Shown: positions 1 to 9,856, counted from the first letter of the stretch. The stretch is DNA of 64,000 bases from SZUA-36 sp963749115 (GCA_963749115.1 CAVVLP010000011.1:78566-142565), one strand, 5' to 3'. Numbers and translations: made by a program. The notes: generated by a model from the letters alone, not told the origin.

Positions 1-721
1 TCGGCGATCGGACAACGTGGTGATCTTAGCGGCTTTGAGGAACTCGACAGCGGTCGGGGATTGATCGATGCGGACGGATTTTATCGTGTCAAGAATCACC
101 CTGACCTGTTTGTTGGTGGCGACATCATCAGACCACATTTATTAACAACCGCTATCGGCCAGGGCTCTATTGCGGCTGAGGGAATTGATAAATTCCTTGC
201 CGGGAAGCGAACCGTCGAAACGCCCGAGGGTGGACGTCCATCACTTCAAGCTGTTGAACAAGTTAAGGGAGACCGGCCTGGAACCAGCAGAATATCCGCA
301 TGCAGAGCACAGAGGTACCGATAGCGCGGCCTTTGCGATCCATAATTATGAAGATCGCTCGTTTATTGAAGTCGTACCTGCGGATGAATTGTTCCTTGGT
401 CATTTCAAATACGAAGCAAGGCACAAGCGCCAGGAAAGCACCATTACGGCTGACTCCGTACTGGGCTCCTTTGGCGAACGTATTGAAGGCCTGACGGAGG
501 AAGAGGCGCAACAGGAAGCCAGCCGGTGCATGAGCTGCGGTATGTGTTTCGAATGTGATAGCTGTGTCGTATTTTGCCCCCAGGATGCCATTTTCAGGGT
601 CAAGAAAACGGAATCAACCATGGGGCGCTATGTAGACACCGATTACACAAAGTGTATCGGTTGTCACATTTGTGAAGACGTCTGTCCGTCGGGTTATATC
701 AAGATGGGGCTTGGAGAGTAA
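1..721 (+). CDS. dsrL: DsrL, NAD(P)H:acceptor oxidoreductase of the rDsr pathway (3' part, frameshifted)
   Basis: This is the C-terminal part of an iron-sulfur flavoprotein of the glutamate-synthase small-subunit type. It couples sulfite reductase (DsrAB) running in the oxidative direction to pyridine nucleotide in the cytoplasm. The window opens inside the gene. The visible part has the FAD-binding GD box (LFVGGDIIR) followed by a linker. It ends in a ferredoxin domain with two cysteine clusters, CMSCGMCFECDSCVVFCP and CIGCHICEDVCP. The reading frame changes from frame 1 to frame 2 near position 210. Both sides match one protein, so a single-base indel is likely. dsrJ follows after 3 bases. 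The identity rests on the dsrJ-O-P-N genes behind it and on this C-terminal ferredoxin extension. Confidence 0.85.
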
Positions 722-724
722 TCC

Positions 725-1129
725 ATGAACCTGCGCCGCATCGGCACCGGGATGCTGGCGGTTATGCTGGCTTGCATCAGCAGCGTGAGTGCTGTGGTTT
801 GTGCTGAAGAAGGCATCGCAGCCAGTAGCGCGCTGTTACCCGTCATCCCGATGGGCCAGGGCGAAGCCTGTGTCGAAGACATCGACTTCATGCGGCGCAA
901 TCACATGGAACTCCTCAAACACCAGCGTGATGAAACCACGCTCAAGGGTGTACGCAGCCAGCAGCACAGTCTCAAGGAGTGTTTAAGCTGCCACGCGGTA
1001 TACGGACCCGATGCAATAGCTGTTACGGTTTCCAACCCGTCGCACTTCTGTCGTTCGTGTCACGATTATGCCGCTGTGAGCATCGATTGTTTCCAGTGCC
1101 ATGCATCTCGACCGGAGGTTTACAAATGA
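725..1129 (+). CDS. dsrJ: DsrJ, periplasmic trihaem cytochrome c
   Basis: DsrJ is the small periplasmic cytochrome subunit of the DsrMKJOP membrane complex. The protein has 134 residues and begins with a hydrophobic signal or anchor segment (about residues 5-27). Three CxxCH haem-binding motifs follow in the second half: CLSCH, CRSCH and CFQCH. Cys49 in the GEACVEDIDF stretch lies where the unusual cysteine axial haem ligand has been described in purple sulfur bacteria. The stop codon overlaps the dsrO start in an ATGA, so the two genes are translationally coupled. Haem count and gene order leave little doubt about the identity. Confidence 0.93.
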   Translation: MNLRRIGTGMLAVMLACISSVSAVVCAEEGIAASSALLPVIPMGQGEACVEDIDFMRRNHMELLKHQRDETTLKGVRSQQHSLKECLSCHAVYGPDAIAVTVSNPSHFCRSCHDYAAVSIDCFQCHASRPEVYK

Positions 1130-1884
1130 CTGACAAGCCCGGTTTTGATCCGAAACGGCGCAGTTTCCTTGGCGCCATGGCTGCTGCGGCAGGTGTAACG
1201 CTGGCCCCCGGGGTAATATTGTATGGGATCAGCAAATCTTCAACAGCCAATGCAAAAGCATTGGAAGCGGAAGCCTCCAGCGCGGTGCGTTGGGGCATGT
1301 TGATCGATCTGGGCCGCTGCGATAACGGCTGCGATGATTGTGTAACCGCCTGTGCGAATGAAAATGGCTTACGTGGTTTTGGCAGACCGGAAACCGACGC
1401 GCAGTGGATAAGAAAGATTGATATCAAAAACCCGCAGACCGGCAACAGCACGTCGCTGCCGGTCATGTGCCAGCACTGTGAAGATCCACCCTGCGTGGAT
1501 GTCTGCCCGACCGGCGCTTCATTCAAACGCGCCGATGGCATCGTGCTGGTCAATAAACATACCTGCATCGGTTGCCGTTATTGCATGATGGCCTGCCCTT
1601 ACAAGGCAAGGTCGTTTGTACACGAGGTGCTTGAAGACCAGAAACCCCACGCGCCGCGGGGTAAAGGCACGGTGGAAAGCTGCACCTTGTGTGTTCACCG
1701 TATTGATACTGACCGGCAACCCGCCTGTGTTGAGGCCTGCTCCGATACGGGTGGCGGCGCCATGTTGTTTGGCGATCTGAATGATCCCGACAGTGAAATC
1801 TCGAAACGTGTCGCCAGGTATGCCACGCAACAAATCCGCGCGGATCTCGGTCTCAACCCCGGTATCCGTTACAGGAATATTTGA
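1126..1884 (+). CDS. dsrO: DsrO, periplasmic ferredoxin-like iron-sulfur protein
   Basis: DsrO is the electron-transfer subunit of DsrMKJOP on the periplasmic side. The 252-residue product starts with a Tat-type signal (KRRSFLG, then a hydrophobic stretch), consistent with export of a folded iron-sulfur protein. Four cysteine clusters follow: CDNGCDDCVTAC, CQHCEDPPCVDVC, CIGCRYCMMAC and CTLC...CVEAC. This is the pattern of four [4Fe-4S] centres in HybA/NrfC-type proteins. The start at 1126 overlaps the dsrJ stop and gives the complete Tat signal. A longer upstream reading frame is only an overlap with dsrJ. The 3' end overlaps the dsrP start. Confidence 0.93.
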   Translation: MTDKPGFDPKRRSFLGAMAAAAGVTLAPGVILYGISKSSTANAKALEAEASSAVRWGMLIDLGRCDNGCDDCVTACANENGLRGFGRPETDAQWIRKIDIKNPQTGNSTSLPVMCQHCEDPPCVDVCPTGASFKRADGIVLVNKHTCIGCRYCMMACPYKARSFVHEVLEDQKPHAPRGKGTVESCTLCVHRIDTDRQPACVEACSDTGGGAMLFGDLNDPDSEISKRVARYATQQIRADLGLNPGIRYRNI

Positions 1885-3131
1885 CCGGAGCCAACCACTG
1901 GAAAGATACCGTGAAGCCAATCACATACAGCGAAATTAAAGGCAACACCCGGTTCTATGCACTGGCCGCGATTCTCACCGTTTTTACCCTGACCGCACTC
2001 GCCTGCGCTTTTTACATGGAGCATTACGGTCATTATGTGACCGGAATGACCAATCAGATCGTGTGGGGTACACCGCATGTTTTCGCGATATTCCTGATTG
2101 TCGCGGCGTCCGGTGCACTGAATGTTGCTTCGATCGGCAGCGTGTTTGGCAAAGCCATTTATAAACCGCTGGCACGGCTTTCAGGGCTGTTGGCTGTAGC
2201 CCTACTGGTGGGAGGTCTTGTAGTGCTGGTGCTAGACCTTGGCCGGCCCGATCGTTTGATCGTTGCCATGACACACTACAATTTCAAATCGATATTTGCG
2301 TGGAATATTTTTCTCTATGTCGGTTTCATGGTGATTGTTGCAGTCTACCTGTGGTTGCAAATGGAGCGGCGTATGAACCGCCATGCAAAGACCGCCGGAA
2401 TGGTGGCATTTGTCTGGCGCCTGGTACTGACAACGGGTACCGGCTCCATATTTGGTTTCCTGGTTGCGCGTGAAGCGTATGACTCTGCCATCATGGCACC
2501 CCTGTTTGTGGCAATGTCTTTTTCATTTGGAATGGCGGTATATATTCTTATTCTGCTCGCCGCCTGTCGTGGCAGCGAACGGGAGATCGGTGATGTCGTG
2601 GTGCGCAAACTAAGTCGTCTGCTGGGTGTTTTCGCTGCTGCTGTACTCTATTTTACAGCCGTGCAGCACCTGGCCAACTTGTATGCAGCCGAACACATCG
2701 GGGTTGAGCGATTCATACTGATGGATGGTGGTATTTACACCTTGCTGTTCTGGGCCGGTCAGGTTGTAGTGGGCGGCATAATACCCATGATACTGGTATT
2801 CCGGCCGGCAACCGCGGGTTTGAATCGTAACGCCATCATGGCTTCAGTGCTGGTGATTATCGGCGGCTTTGCACAGGTATACGTGATTGTTATCGGTGGT
2901 CAGGCCTATCCGTTGGATATGTTCCCCGGCATGGAAGTGAGCTCGAGTTTTTACGATGGCGTCGTTGCCGGCTACACACCCAGCCTACCCGAAATCGGCC
3001 TGGGCCTGGGCGGCGTCGCACTGGCAGGTTTGATTGTGTTGTTCGGTATAAAGCTGTTACGCTTCCTGCCGGTTTCACTGGCCAATGCGGTCATTGATCC
3101 CCACCACAAAACAATAACTGAACGGCCCTAG
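1881..3131 (+). CDS. dsrP: DsrP, NrfD-type integral membrane subunit
   Basis: DsrP is the polytopic quinone-interacting subunit of DsrMKJOP and belongs to the NrfD/PsrC family. The 416-residue protein consists almost entirely of hydrophobic segments, about ten helices. Conserved stretches include MTNQIVWGTPHVFAIF and LDLGRPDRLIVAMTHYNF. The open frame begins with TTG at 1881 inside the dsrO stop. A GTG at 1911 is an alternative start, and no ATG fits. The gene completes the J-O-P module that exchanges electrons between periplasm and quinone pool. dsrN follows after 25 bases on the same strand. Confidence 0.92.
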   Translation: MTGANHWKDTVKPITYSEIKGNTRFYALAAILTVFTLTALACAFYMEHYGHYVTGMTNQIVWGTPHVFAIFLIVAASGALNVASIGSVFGKAIYKPLARLSGLLAVALLVGGLVVLVLDLGRPDRLIVAMTHYNFKSIFAWNIFLYVGFMVIVAVYLWLQMERRMNRHAKTAGMVAFVWRLVLTTGTGSIFGFLVAREAYDSAIMAPLFVAMSFSFGMAVYILILLAACRGSEREIGDVVVRKLSRLLGVFAAAVLYFTAVQHLANLYAAEHIGVERFILMDGGIYTLLFWAGQVVVGGIIPMILVFRPATAGLNRNAIMASVLVIIGGFAQVYVIVIGGQAYPLDMFPGMEVSSSFYDGVVAGYTPSLPEIGLGLGGVALAGLIVLFGIKLLRFLPVSLANAVIDPHHKTITERP

Positions 3132-3156
3132 TGCCACACCTCAGGAATACCATGTT

Positions 3157-4568
3157 ATGGGTCACCTTTACATCGCTGCCGCACACAAGTCCTCGGGTAA
3201 AACATCCGTCTCTATTGGCCTGACAGCTGCTTTTGTAAAACGTGGTCTGGCAGTACAAACTTTCAAAAAAGGCCCAGACTACATCGACCCTTTGTGGTTA
3301 TCACATGCCGCCGGCAGACCCTGCTACAACCTCGATTTTTACACCCAGAGCCATCAGGAAATCATCGATACGTTTACCCGCAATATGCTGGAGAAAAATA
3401 TCGGCTTGATTGAGGGCAACAAAGGTCTGTTCGATGGTATTGATGTCGGTGGCTCAGACAGCAACGCCGCACTGGCGAAATTGCTATGCAACACCGGTTG
3501 TACTGGTGATCGATACGGCCGGTATCACCCGTGGTATTGCCCCGCTCATCCAGGGCTACCTTGGTTTTGACCCGAAGGTAAATATCTGTGGTGTGATTCT
3601 GAACAAAGTGGGTGGTGCACGTCATGAGTCCAAGTTGCGTGCAGCGCTTGAACGATATACGGATGCCGAGGTTTTGGGGTCGATTGGGCGAGACGCGGCA
3701 TTCAGAATTCCCGAACGGCACCTTGGTCTGATTCCCGCAAATGAGGCCACGGGTTTTGGCGCCGCTGAAACCATGGTGTCACGCCTGGCCTTCGCCGTTT
3801 CGATGAGTGTTGATCTTGACCGCATTTTGGAAATTGCCAATACGGCCAAACTACCGTCAGTCGTAAAGGAAGCACCCCGCCAATCACAAGCCGTGTCTAC
3901 CAGGGCTAAACCCGATTTACGAATTGCCATCGCTCGCGATGCGGCATTTGGCTTTTATTACCCGGATGATCTCGAGGCATTTGAACGTGCCGGTGCCGAA
4001 CTCGTACCCTTCGACACGCTCAAGGACAAACACCTGCCCGAATGCGATGGCCTGTTTATTGGCGGAGGTTTTCCAGAAACACAATTAGATGCACTGGCAG
4101 CCAACAGCAGCCTGTTAACCGAAATCCGCGAGGCACTGGCGGCAGGAAAACCTGCCTATGCGGAATGCGGCGGCCTGATGTACCTCTCGCGTCGTATCAG
4201 CTGGAACGATCAAAGCGCCGACATGGTTGGGGCCGTGTCCGCTGATACACTGGTCGGTGATCGTCCGCAAGGCAGGGGTTATATGCTGCTCAGGGAATCC
4301 GGTAATAGCCCCTGGCCGCAACAACACCAGAATGACAATGCCGGGGCAAGCCGATATCCCGGTACATGAGTTTCATTACGCCCGCCTGAAAAATCTCCCC
4401 GAAGACTCCCGGTTTGCCTATGGGGTGGTGCGCGGTACCGGTATCGACGGGCATCGTGACGGTCTGATCGTCAACAACCTGCAGGCGGGATTTGCACACC
4501 ATCGCAACACGGCCGCCAACCCGTGGGTAGAACGTTTCGTGGCATTTGTCCGGCAAAAGTCAGCGTAG
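3157..4568 (+). CDS. dsrN: DsrN, sirohaem amidase (cobyrinate a,c-diamide synthase family), frameshifted
   Basis: DsrN resembles CbiA/CobB and amidates sirohaem to the form used by DsrAB. The N-terminal ATP-binding domain starts with a P-loop (AAAHKSSGKTS), followed by EGNKGLFDG and VVLVIDTAGITRG. The C-terminal class I glutamine amidotransferase domain has GLFIGGGFPETQ and the nucleophile loop AYAECGGLMYLS, then the end of the domain with HEFHY. The frame moves from 1 to 2 near 3490 and from 2 to 3 near 4310-4350. Every segment matches the family in order, so these look like single-base indels in one intact gene. The start is an ATG with an AGGA about 10 bases upstream. It is the last dsr gene here; dsrR and dsrS do not follow. 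Confidence 0.88.
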
Positions 4569-4620
4569 CCAAAATTCCGTTTTCGACCACGGCATTCGCC
4601 TCATCAATATCCTGTGGGGC

Positions 4621-4650
4621 TTGTAAGTAAGCGATTCAGCCTGATATATA
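4621..4650 (+). promoter_or_regulatory. Candidate sigma-70 promoter for nadACB
   Basis: In the 160-bp gap between dsrN and nadA there is a TTGTAA element at 4621 and a TATATA element at 4645 separated by 18 bases, about 80 bases ahead of the nadA start. It suggests the NAD genes have their own promoter rather than relying on dsr read-through. No operator is recognisable. Confidence 0.4.
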
Positions 4651-4728
4651 ATTCAACCACTCGAAACCGAACGTTACACTGGCCCTCGCTGACAACCCGG
4701 CTGAACATATAAGGCGATACAGATACAG

Positions 4729-5772
4729 ATGAATGAGTTACTCCAAACCAATGATCCAATCGAAGCCGAAGCGCTTCGTTTGTTACGCTCGTTGATACAT
4801 GTTGAATGCAGCGATGGTCGCAAGTGGAATATCGAGACCTGCCGCGAAATTGCCCCGCTGACACTCGAGATCAACCAGCTTAAAAAGGAAAAAAACGCCA
4901 TCGTTCTCGCCCACTCCTATGTTGAACCGGAGGTGGTCTACGGGGTTGGTGATTTCAAGGGTGATTCCTACTTTCTTGCCGCACAGGCGAAGCAGGCAAA
5001 AGCGGACGTCATCGTATTCGCCGGTGTGGTTTTCATGGCTGAAACTGCCAAGATTCTCTCGCCGGATGCGCTGGTAGTGGTACCTGACCGGAATTCGGGT
5101 TGTAGCCTGGCAGATTCGATTACCGGCACCGATGTCATCAACATGAAGGCCCTTTACCCCGATGCCGCCGTTGTTTGTTACATAAACAGCACAGCAGAAG
5201 TCAAAGCTGAATCAGATGTTTGTGTAACTTCCGGCAATGTCTATGACATTATCGCCAGCCTGCCCCAGAAACGTATTCTTTTCGTACCCGACCGCCTGAT
5301 GGCTGATAACGTTCGCAAGGAACTGGCAAACCGGGGTATAGACAAGGAAATCATCTCGTCCGATGGAACCTGTATTGTTCACGAAGAGTTTACGACCCAA
5401 CAGATTGCCGAGGCACGCAGGACTTTCCCGGGGCTGAAAATCGTCGCCCACCCGGAGTGCACCCAGGAGGTCGCGGAAAAGGTGGATTTTCTTGGCAGTA
5501 CCGGCGAGATGATGAAATACGTAAAAAACACCGAAGCACCCTACTTCCTGATGCTGACCGAATGCGGGTTGGTCAGCCGGTTGGCTGTCGAGGATCCGGA
5601 GAAGAACTTTATTGGCGGTTGCAGGCTTTGCCCGTATATGAAAATGAATACATTAGCCAAAATCCGGGATGCACTGAAGGCCCCGAAGCCCGAGCAGATC
5701 ATCACACTTGATGTGGACCTGAGTAAACGCGCTGGCCGCTGTATTGAAAGGATGTTTGAACTTGCAGCCTAG
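4729..5772 (+). CDS. nadA: Quinolinate synthase A
   Basis: NadA condenses iminoaspartate with dihydroxyacetone phosphate to quinolinate, using a [4Fe-4S] cluster in the cytoplasm. The 347-residue protein has the family features in order: VLAHSYVEPEVVYGVGD near the N-terminus, FMAETAKILSP, and the three cluster cysteines in GCSLADS, CVTSGN and GGCRLCPYMKMN. Length is normal. The gene starts a nadA-nadC-nadB set, so the complete route from aspartate to nicotinate mononucleotide is encoded together. The 3' end overlaps the nadC start region. Confidence 0.95.
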   Translation: MNELLQTNDPIEAEALRLLRSLIHVECSDGRKWNIETCREIAPLTLEINQLKKEKNAIVLAHSYVEPEVVYGVGDFKGDSYFLAAQAKQAKADVIVFAGVVFMAETAKILSPDALVVVPDRNSGCSLADSITGTDVINMKALYPDAAVVCYINSTAEVKAESDVCVTSGNVYDIIASLPQKRILFVPDRLMADNVRKELANRGIDKEIISSDGTCIVHEEFTTQQIAEARRTFPGLKIVAHPECTQEVAEKVDFLGSTGEMMKYVKNTEAPYFLMLTECGLVSRLAVEDPEKNFIGGCRLCPYMKMNTLAKIRDALKAPKPEQIITLDVDLSKRAGRCIERMFELAA

Positions 5773-6604
5773 AATTGACAGCCTGATTGATCTTGCGTTG
5801 GATGAAGACGTTGCATTTGGCGACGTTACCAGCCAATCCATTTTTGCCGTCGATCACATTTCAAAGGCCCGGATACTGGCGCGAGAAGACATGGTGGTTT
5901 GCGGCCTTGAAATAGCAAAACGCGTATTCCACCGGGTGGATTCCGCGCTGAAAGTCGATGTTAAGGCAAAAGACGGTGACCAGGTCAGTGAAGGCAGCAC
6001 GGTTCTCGTGGTCGAAGGTTCGACAATTTCTATATTGACAGCCGAACGGACCGCTTTGAACTTCCTGCAACGCTTATCAGGTATCGCCTCCCTTTCACGT
6101 CGCTTTGCCGATGCGGCACGAGACGACCGGAACAGGTGTGCGTATTGTCGATACACGAAAAACGACACCTGGCTGGCGGGCGCTGGAAAAATATGCCGTG
6201 CGATGCGGCGGTTGCTTCAATCACCGCTCTTCCCTGAGCGAACATGTATTGATCAAGGAAAATCACATCACCGCGGCAGGTTCACTGGCAAAGGCCGTGA
6301 AAATGGCCCGCGATTTCGCACCGCATTGTGCAAAAATCGAGGTCGAGACCGAAAACCTGGATGATGTCAAAGAAGCCCTGCAAGCCGGGGCAGAGGTCAT
6401 CATGCTGGACAATATGACTCCCGACGCAGATTCGAGCAGGCAGTGGCATTGATCAACAAGGCCGCAATTATCGAGATTTCGGGTGGTGTCCGGCTATCCA
6501 CCATGGCGGATTACGCCCTGCCGGGTGTCGATGTGATCAGTGTCGGGGCGTTGACGCATTCAGCGCCTGCCGCCGACTTCAGCATGATCATTTTCAATGA
6601 CTAG
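5756..6604 (+). CDS. nadC: Nicotinate-nucleotide pyrophosphorylase (quinolinate phosphoribosyltransferase), frameshifted
   Basis: NadC converts quinolinate and PRPP to nicotinate mononucleotide. The N-terminal part has DEDVAFGDVTSQSI and TAERTALNFLQRLSGIA. The barrel part has RIVDTRKTTPGWRALEKYAV, EVETENLDD and EVIMLDNM, and the end is ISGGVRLS...VDVISVGALTHSAP. Frames change near 6125 (2 to 3) and near 6425 (3 to 2); the joined product is a normal NadC. The start codon is uncertain. No ATG fits, and TTG codons at 5744, 5756 or 5762 all overlap the end of nadA. nadB begins 6 bases after the stop, so the gene sits in a tight operon. Confidence 0.9.
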
Positions 6605-6610
6605 CCCCGA

Positions 6611-8167
6611 ATGAAAGTCATTCATACCGATTGCCTGGTCATCGGTGCCGGTCTGGCCGGTTCTGCCTATGCATTACACGCCGCCCGGGCAGGTCTTGAT
6701 GTGCAGTTATTATCTCTGGGCGGACCCTCTGAGGCCAATAGTGACTGGGCCCAGGGTGGTATCATCTTCGATACATCGGCCAAACCGGACTCCCTGTTTC
6801 AGGACATCATGACCGCCAGTGACGGCATGGCCAATCCGGCTGCCATTGATCAACTGGTCAATGAAGGCCCGGATGCCGTCCGTGAGTTATTGCTGGATGA
6901 ACTAAATGTTGCTTTCGATCGTGAAACAGGTGGTGAACTTGAGCTGACCCGTGAAGGCGGACATAGCGAGCGCCGTATCATTCACGCAAAGGATCTCACC
7001 GGCCGCGCGATTCTTTCATCGGTAGCCGCCTGTGTTGATACCACCAGAAACATTACACGGCAGATGGGTTCTGTTGCGATTGACCTGCTGACACTTTCAC
7101 ACAATACCGACAAACCCGCCGACCGCTTCGAACCACTCACCTGTTTCGGTGCCTATGTGCTGGACGGTGAAAGCGGCGAACCCCTGGCGATTGTTGCACG
7201 TAAAACCATCCTCGCAACCGGTGGACTGGGGCAGATTTTCCAGCATAGTACCAACCGCCAGGGTACCGTTGGCCACGGTTATGCAATGGCCTACCGTGTT
7301 GGTGCACGTCTGATGGATCTTGAGTATGTTCAATTTCATCCCACCGTTTTTTACGGTACCAATGCACCACATTTCCTCATCACCGAAGCATTGCGGGGCG
7401 AAGGTGCCGTATTGATCAACGGCCGCGGTGAAAAGTTTATGGATGCGATACATCCGCGTGGTTCCCTGGCACCGCGTGACATCGTATCCCGTGCCATTCA
7501 CCATGAGATGATCAGCAGCGGCGACAACTGTGTTTATCTTGACCTCGCTGCACTTAAACCGGATTTCATTCGCGATCGCTTCCCGTTTATTTTTGAGCGC
7601 TGCAGTGAACAAGGCATAGACATTCGATCTGAGCCCATCCCGGTTGTTCCCGCCGCCCACTATTCCTGCGGCGGTGTACATACCGACCTCAATGGCCGTA
7701 CCAATGTCAGGCACCTGAACGCCATCGGCGAAACCGCCTGCACCGGCTTGCATGGCGCCAACCGCCTTGCCAGCACATCTTTACTGGAGTGCCTGACGAG
7801 TGCGAAATTCACGGCAAAGGCAGACATCGCCGATATCGAAAATATGGAGTTTCGCCTGCCGGAACCACGTGCCTGGGAAAGTCCACGCCGCGACGCCGAC
7901 CCGACACTGATTCAACAGGATCTGAGCCTGGTACGGCAAACCATGTGGAATTATGCCGGGATCGTCCGTTCTGACCGCCGCCTGACCCGGGCGAGACGAA
8001 TTCTGCTTGAGCTTCGCGAGGAAGTGCAGACTTTTTACAGCGACTGCCATCTGAGCCGCGAGTTAATCGAACTCAGAAACGCAGTACAGACCGCCCTGCT
8101 GGTCGTGCATGCCGCAAAACTGAACCCGGACAGCAGGGGTTGTCACTACGTGGTCGACGACGATTAA
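6611..8167 (+). CDS. nadB: L-aspartate oxidase
   Basis: NadB is the FAD enzyme that oxidises L-aspartate to iminoaspartate, which NadA then uses. The 518-residue protein begins with a dinucleotide-binding motif (VIGAGLAGSAYALHA). It continues with the flavoprotein stretch SDWAQGGIIF, HPTVFYG, the RGEGAVLINGRGEKFMDAIHPR region and the conserved HYSCGGVHTDLNGRT. The C-terminal helical domain is present, so the gene is full length. It closes the nadA-C-B cluster and faces a convergent aldehyde dehydrogenase gene 17 bp away. Confidence 0.95.
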   Translation: MKVIHTDCLVIGAGLAGSAYALHAARAGLDVQLLSLGGPSEANSDWAQGGIIFDTSAKPDSLFQDIMTASDGMANPAAIDQLVNEGPDAVRELLLDELNVAFDRETGGELELTREGGHSERRIIHAKDLTGRAILSSVAACVDTTRNITRQMGSVAIDLLTLSHNTDKPADRFEPLTCFGAYVLDGESGEPLAIVARKTILATGGLGQIFQHSTNRQGTVGHGYAMAYRVGARLMDLEYVQFHPTVFYGTNAPHFLITEALRGEGAVLINGRGEKFMDAIHPRGSLAPRDIVSRAIHHEMISSGDNCVYLDLAALKPDFIRDRFPFIFERCSEQGIDIRSEPIPVVPAAHYSCGGVHTDLNGRTNVRHLNAIGETACTGLHGANRLASTSLLECLTSAKFTAKADIADIENMEFRLPEPRAWESPRRDADPTLIQQDLSLVRQTMWNYAGIVRSDRRLTRARRILLELREEVQTFYSDCHLSRELIELRNAVQTALLVVHAAKLNPDSRGCHYVVDDD

Positions 8168-8184
8168 GGCCGTTGAGGGACCGT

Positions 8185-9615
8185 TCAGGGTCGTGATACG
8201 GCCTTGATTTCCAGGAAGTCCTCCAAACCGAAAAGACCACCCTCACGACCCAGCCCGGATGTCTTGTATCCCCCGAAGGGACTGCCGTATGCGCACTCGG
8301 TGCCATTGATATAGACCTGTCCTGCACGTAGTTTCGCCGCTACACGCTCAGCCTTTTCGTCATCCCCGGTTTCCACATAAGCCGCCAGGCCGTAGGGTGT
8401 CTCGTTTGCAATTCTGACCGCTTCATCTTCATCCTCAAACGGGATGATGCTCAGCACCGGGCCAAAAATCTCTTCCCGTGCGATTCGCATATCATTGCTG
8501 ACATCACAAAAAATAGTGGGCCTGACATAAAAACCCGTTTCATACCCGGGTGGTTTACCGCTACCACCCACTAACAGGGTCGCCCCTTCCTCGATACCCG
8601 CTGTGATCAGTGCCTGTATACGATCAAACTGAAGTTCGCTTACCACCGGGCCAATGTGCCGGCCGGGTTCGGCGGGGTCACCGACCTGCTGGCTTTCACC
8701 CGTTATTTTGGCGATCTCCAGCACTTTTTCATAAATGGGGCGCTCGACCAGCATACGGGTCGGCGCATTACACGATTGCCCGGAATTATAAAAACACCCA
8801 AAAACCCCGCGTTTCACGGCCTTTTCCACGTCAGCGTCGGCAAACAGGATATTCGGCGATTTGCCACCTAACTCCAGTGTAACTTTCTTGACCGAATCAG
8901 CGGCATCCTTTGTCACGGCAATGCCTGCCCTTGTTGAACCGGTAAACGACATCATATCCACATTGGGATGCCGTGACAGGGCCGCCCCGGCAACCGGTCC
9001 TTCACCATTGACCAGGTTAAAGACACCCTTCGGGACACCGGCCTCGTGCAAAATCTCGGCATACAGTATGGCGCTGAGCGGTGTCAGTTCGCTCGGTTTC
9101 AATACGCAGGTACAACCCACCGCCAGTGCCGGCAAAACCTTGAGTGCAATCTGGTTAACCGGCCAGTTCCAGGGTGTGATCAATCCGCAAACGCCGATCG
9201 GTTCCCGGATCAATGTATCGCCATTATCCAGCCGTTGCCGCAGTTCCAGTTTCTCAAACGCCGCCAGGAAGCCTTCCAGGTGACCGACACCACAAGCAGC
9301 CTGCGATTTTTGGGACATGCTGATCGGCGCCCCAAGTTCCAGGCTGATAATCTCTGCCATCTCGTCATAGCGTTTTTTGTAGATGTTAAGGATATTCTGC
9401 AGCAGATCCAGGCGGTCGGATTTTGATGTAGCTGAATAAGATTCGAATGCCCGGCGTGCCGCTTCTACAGCCAGGTTGATATCGTCGACCGAGCCCAGTG
9501 AAATGGTCGCAACCGACTTCTCGGTCGCCGGATTGATTACTTCAAGATTGCTTGGCTCAACAGGATCAACCCACTCACCGTCGATGTAAAATTTCCGCTT
9601 GTCCTGTTTGGTCAC
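8185..9615 (-). CDS. NAD(P)-dependent aldehyde dehydrogenase
   Basis: This 476-residue protein belongs to the aldehyde dehydrogenase superfamily and oxidises an aldehyde to its carboxylate. Visible motifs are the oxyanion-region Asn in ITPWNWP, the nucleotide-binding KPSELTPL and FTGSTRAG, the general-base Glu in VTLELGGKSPN and the nucleophilic Cys in NSGQSCNAPTR. The conserved EEIFGPVLSI and PFGGYKTSGLGREGG lie near the C-terminus. The start is GTG at 9613-9615, chosen because GGAGGA lies about 9 bases upstream. The substrate cannot be inferred; neighbours give no pathway. The gene stands alone, convergent with nadB. Confidence 0.9.
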   Translation of the reverse strand: MTKQDKRKFYIDGEWVDPVEPSNLEVINPATEKSVATISLGSVDDINLAVEAARRAFESYSATSKSDRLDLLQNILNIYKKRYDEMAEIISLELGAPISMSQKSQAACGVGHLEGFLAAFEKLELRQRLDNGDTLIREPIGVCGLITPWNWPVNQIALKVLPALAVGCTCVLKPSELTPLSAILYAEILHEAGVPKGVFNLVNGEGPVAGAALSRHPNVDMMSFTGSTRAGIAVTKDAADSVKKVTLELGGKSPNILFADADVEKAVKRGVFGCFYNSGQSCNAPTRMLVERPIYEKVLEIAKITGESQQVGDPAEPGRHIGPVVSELQFDRIQALITAGIEEGATLLVGGSGKPPGYETGFYVRPTIFCDVSNDMRIAREEIFGPVLSIIPFEDEDEAVRIANETPYGLAAYVETGDDEKAERVAAKLRAGQVYINGTECAYGSPFGGYKTSGLGREGGLFGLEDFLEIKAVSRP

Positions 9616-9646
9616 TGTGCATTTCCTCCGGATGGTGCATCAGTGA

Positions 9647-9820
9647 CTATTCTATCTCGTTGGGGAATTCCTCGCGATCAATGATACTGGCTGTTTCCAC
9701 ACACTCACCCTTTATGAAGGTTTGAGAGAGCTTGCCCTCTTTCAATGAGAAGCGCATAGGCCATGCACACGCGATCCGGAGGGCATCGGGTAGTGTCGCC
9801 CTCTCGCACGTCCTGTCCAC
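9647..9820 (-). CDS. Possible small protein, unrecognised
   Basis: A stop-free minus-strand stretch lies between the response regulator and the aldehyde dehydrogenase. It could encode about 57 residues from a GTG at 9820, or 36 from an ATG at 9757, ending ...IIDREEFPNEIE. The frame stays open back to the response regulator stop. The composition looks protein-like, but there is no clear ribosome-binding site and no family I recognise. It may be a gene remnant or chance. Confidence 0.25.
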   Translation of the reverse strand: MDRTCERATLPDALRIACAWPMRFSLKEGKLSQTFIKGECVETASIIDREEFPNEIE

Positions 9821-9856
9821 GACTAAGATTTCAGATACCGGAGAAAGACCTGCCTT

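Noticed and set aside
1023..1568. Minus-strand frame of 181 codons over dsrJ and dsrO
   Set aside because: Shadow of two well-supported cytochrome and ferredoxin genes on the plus strand.
7097..7753. Long minus-strand frame of 218 codons inside nadB
   Set aside because: It is an antisense shadow of a clear nadB, has no ribosome-binding site and a biased composition.
8166..8205. Bidirectional terminator between nadB and the aldehyde dehydrogenase
   Set aside because: AAGGCCGT and ACGGCCTT can pair but the loop is long, lies inside the dehydrogenase coding end and has no T-run.
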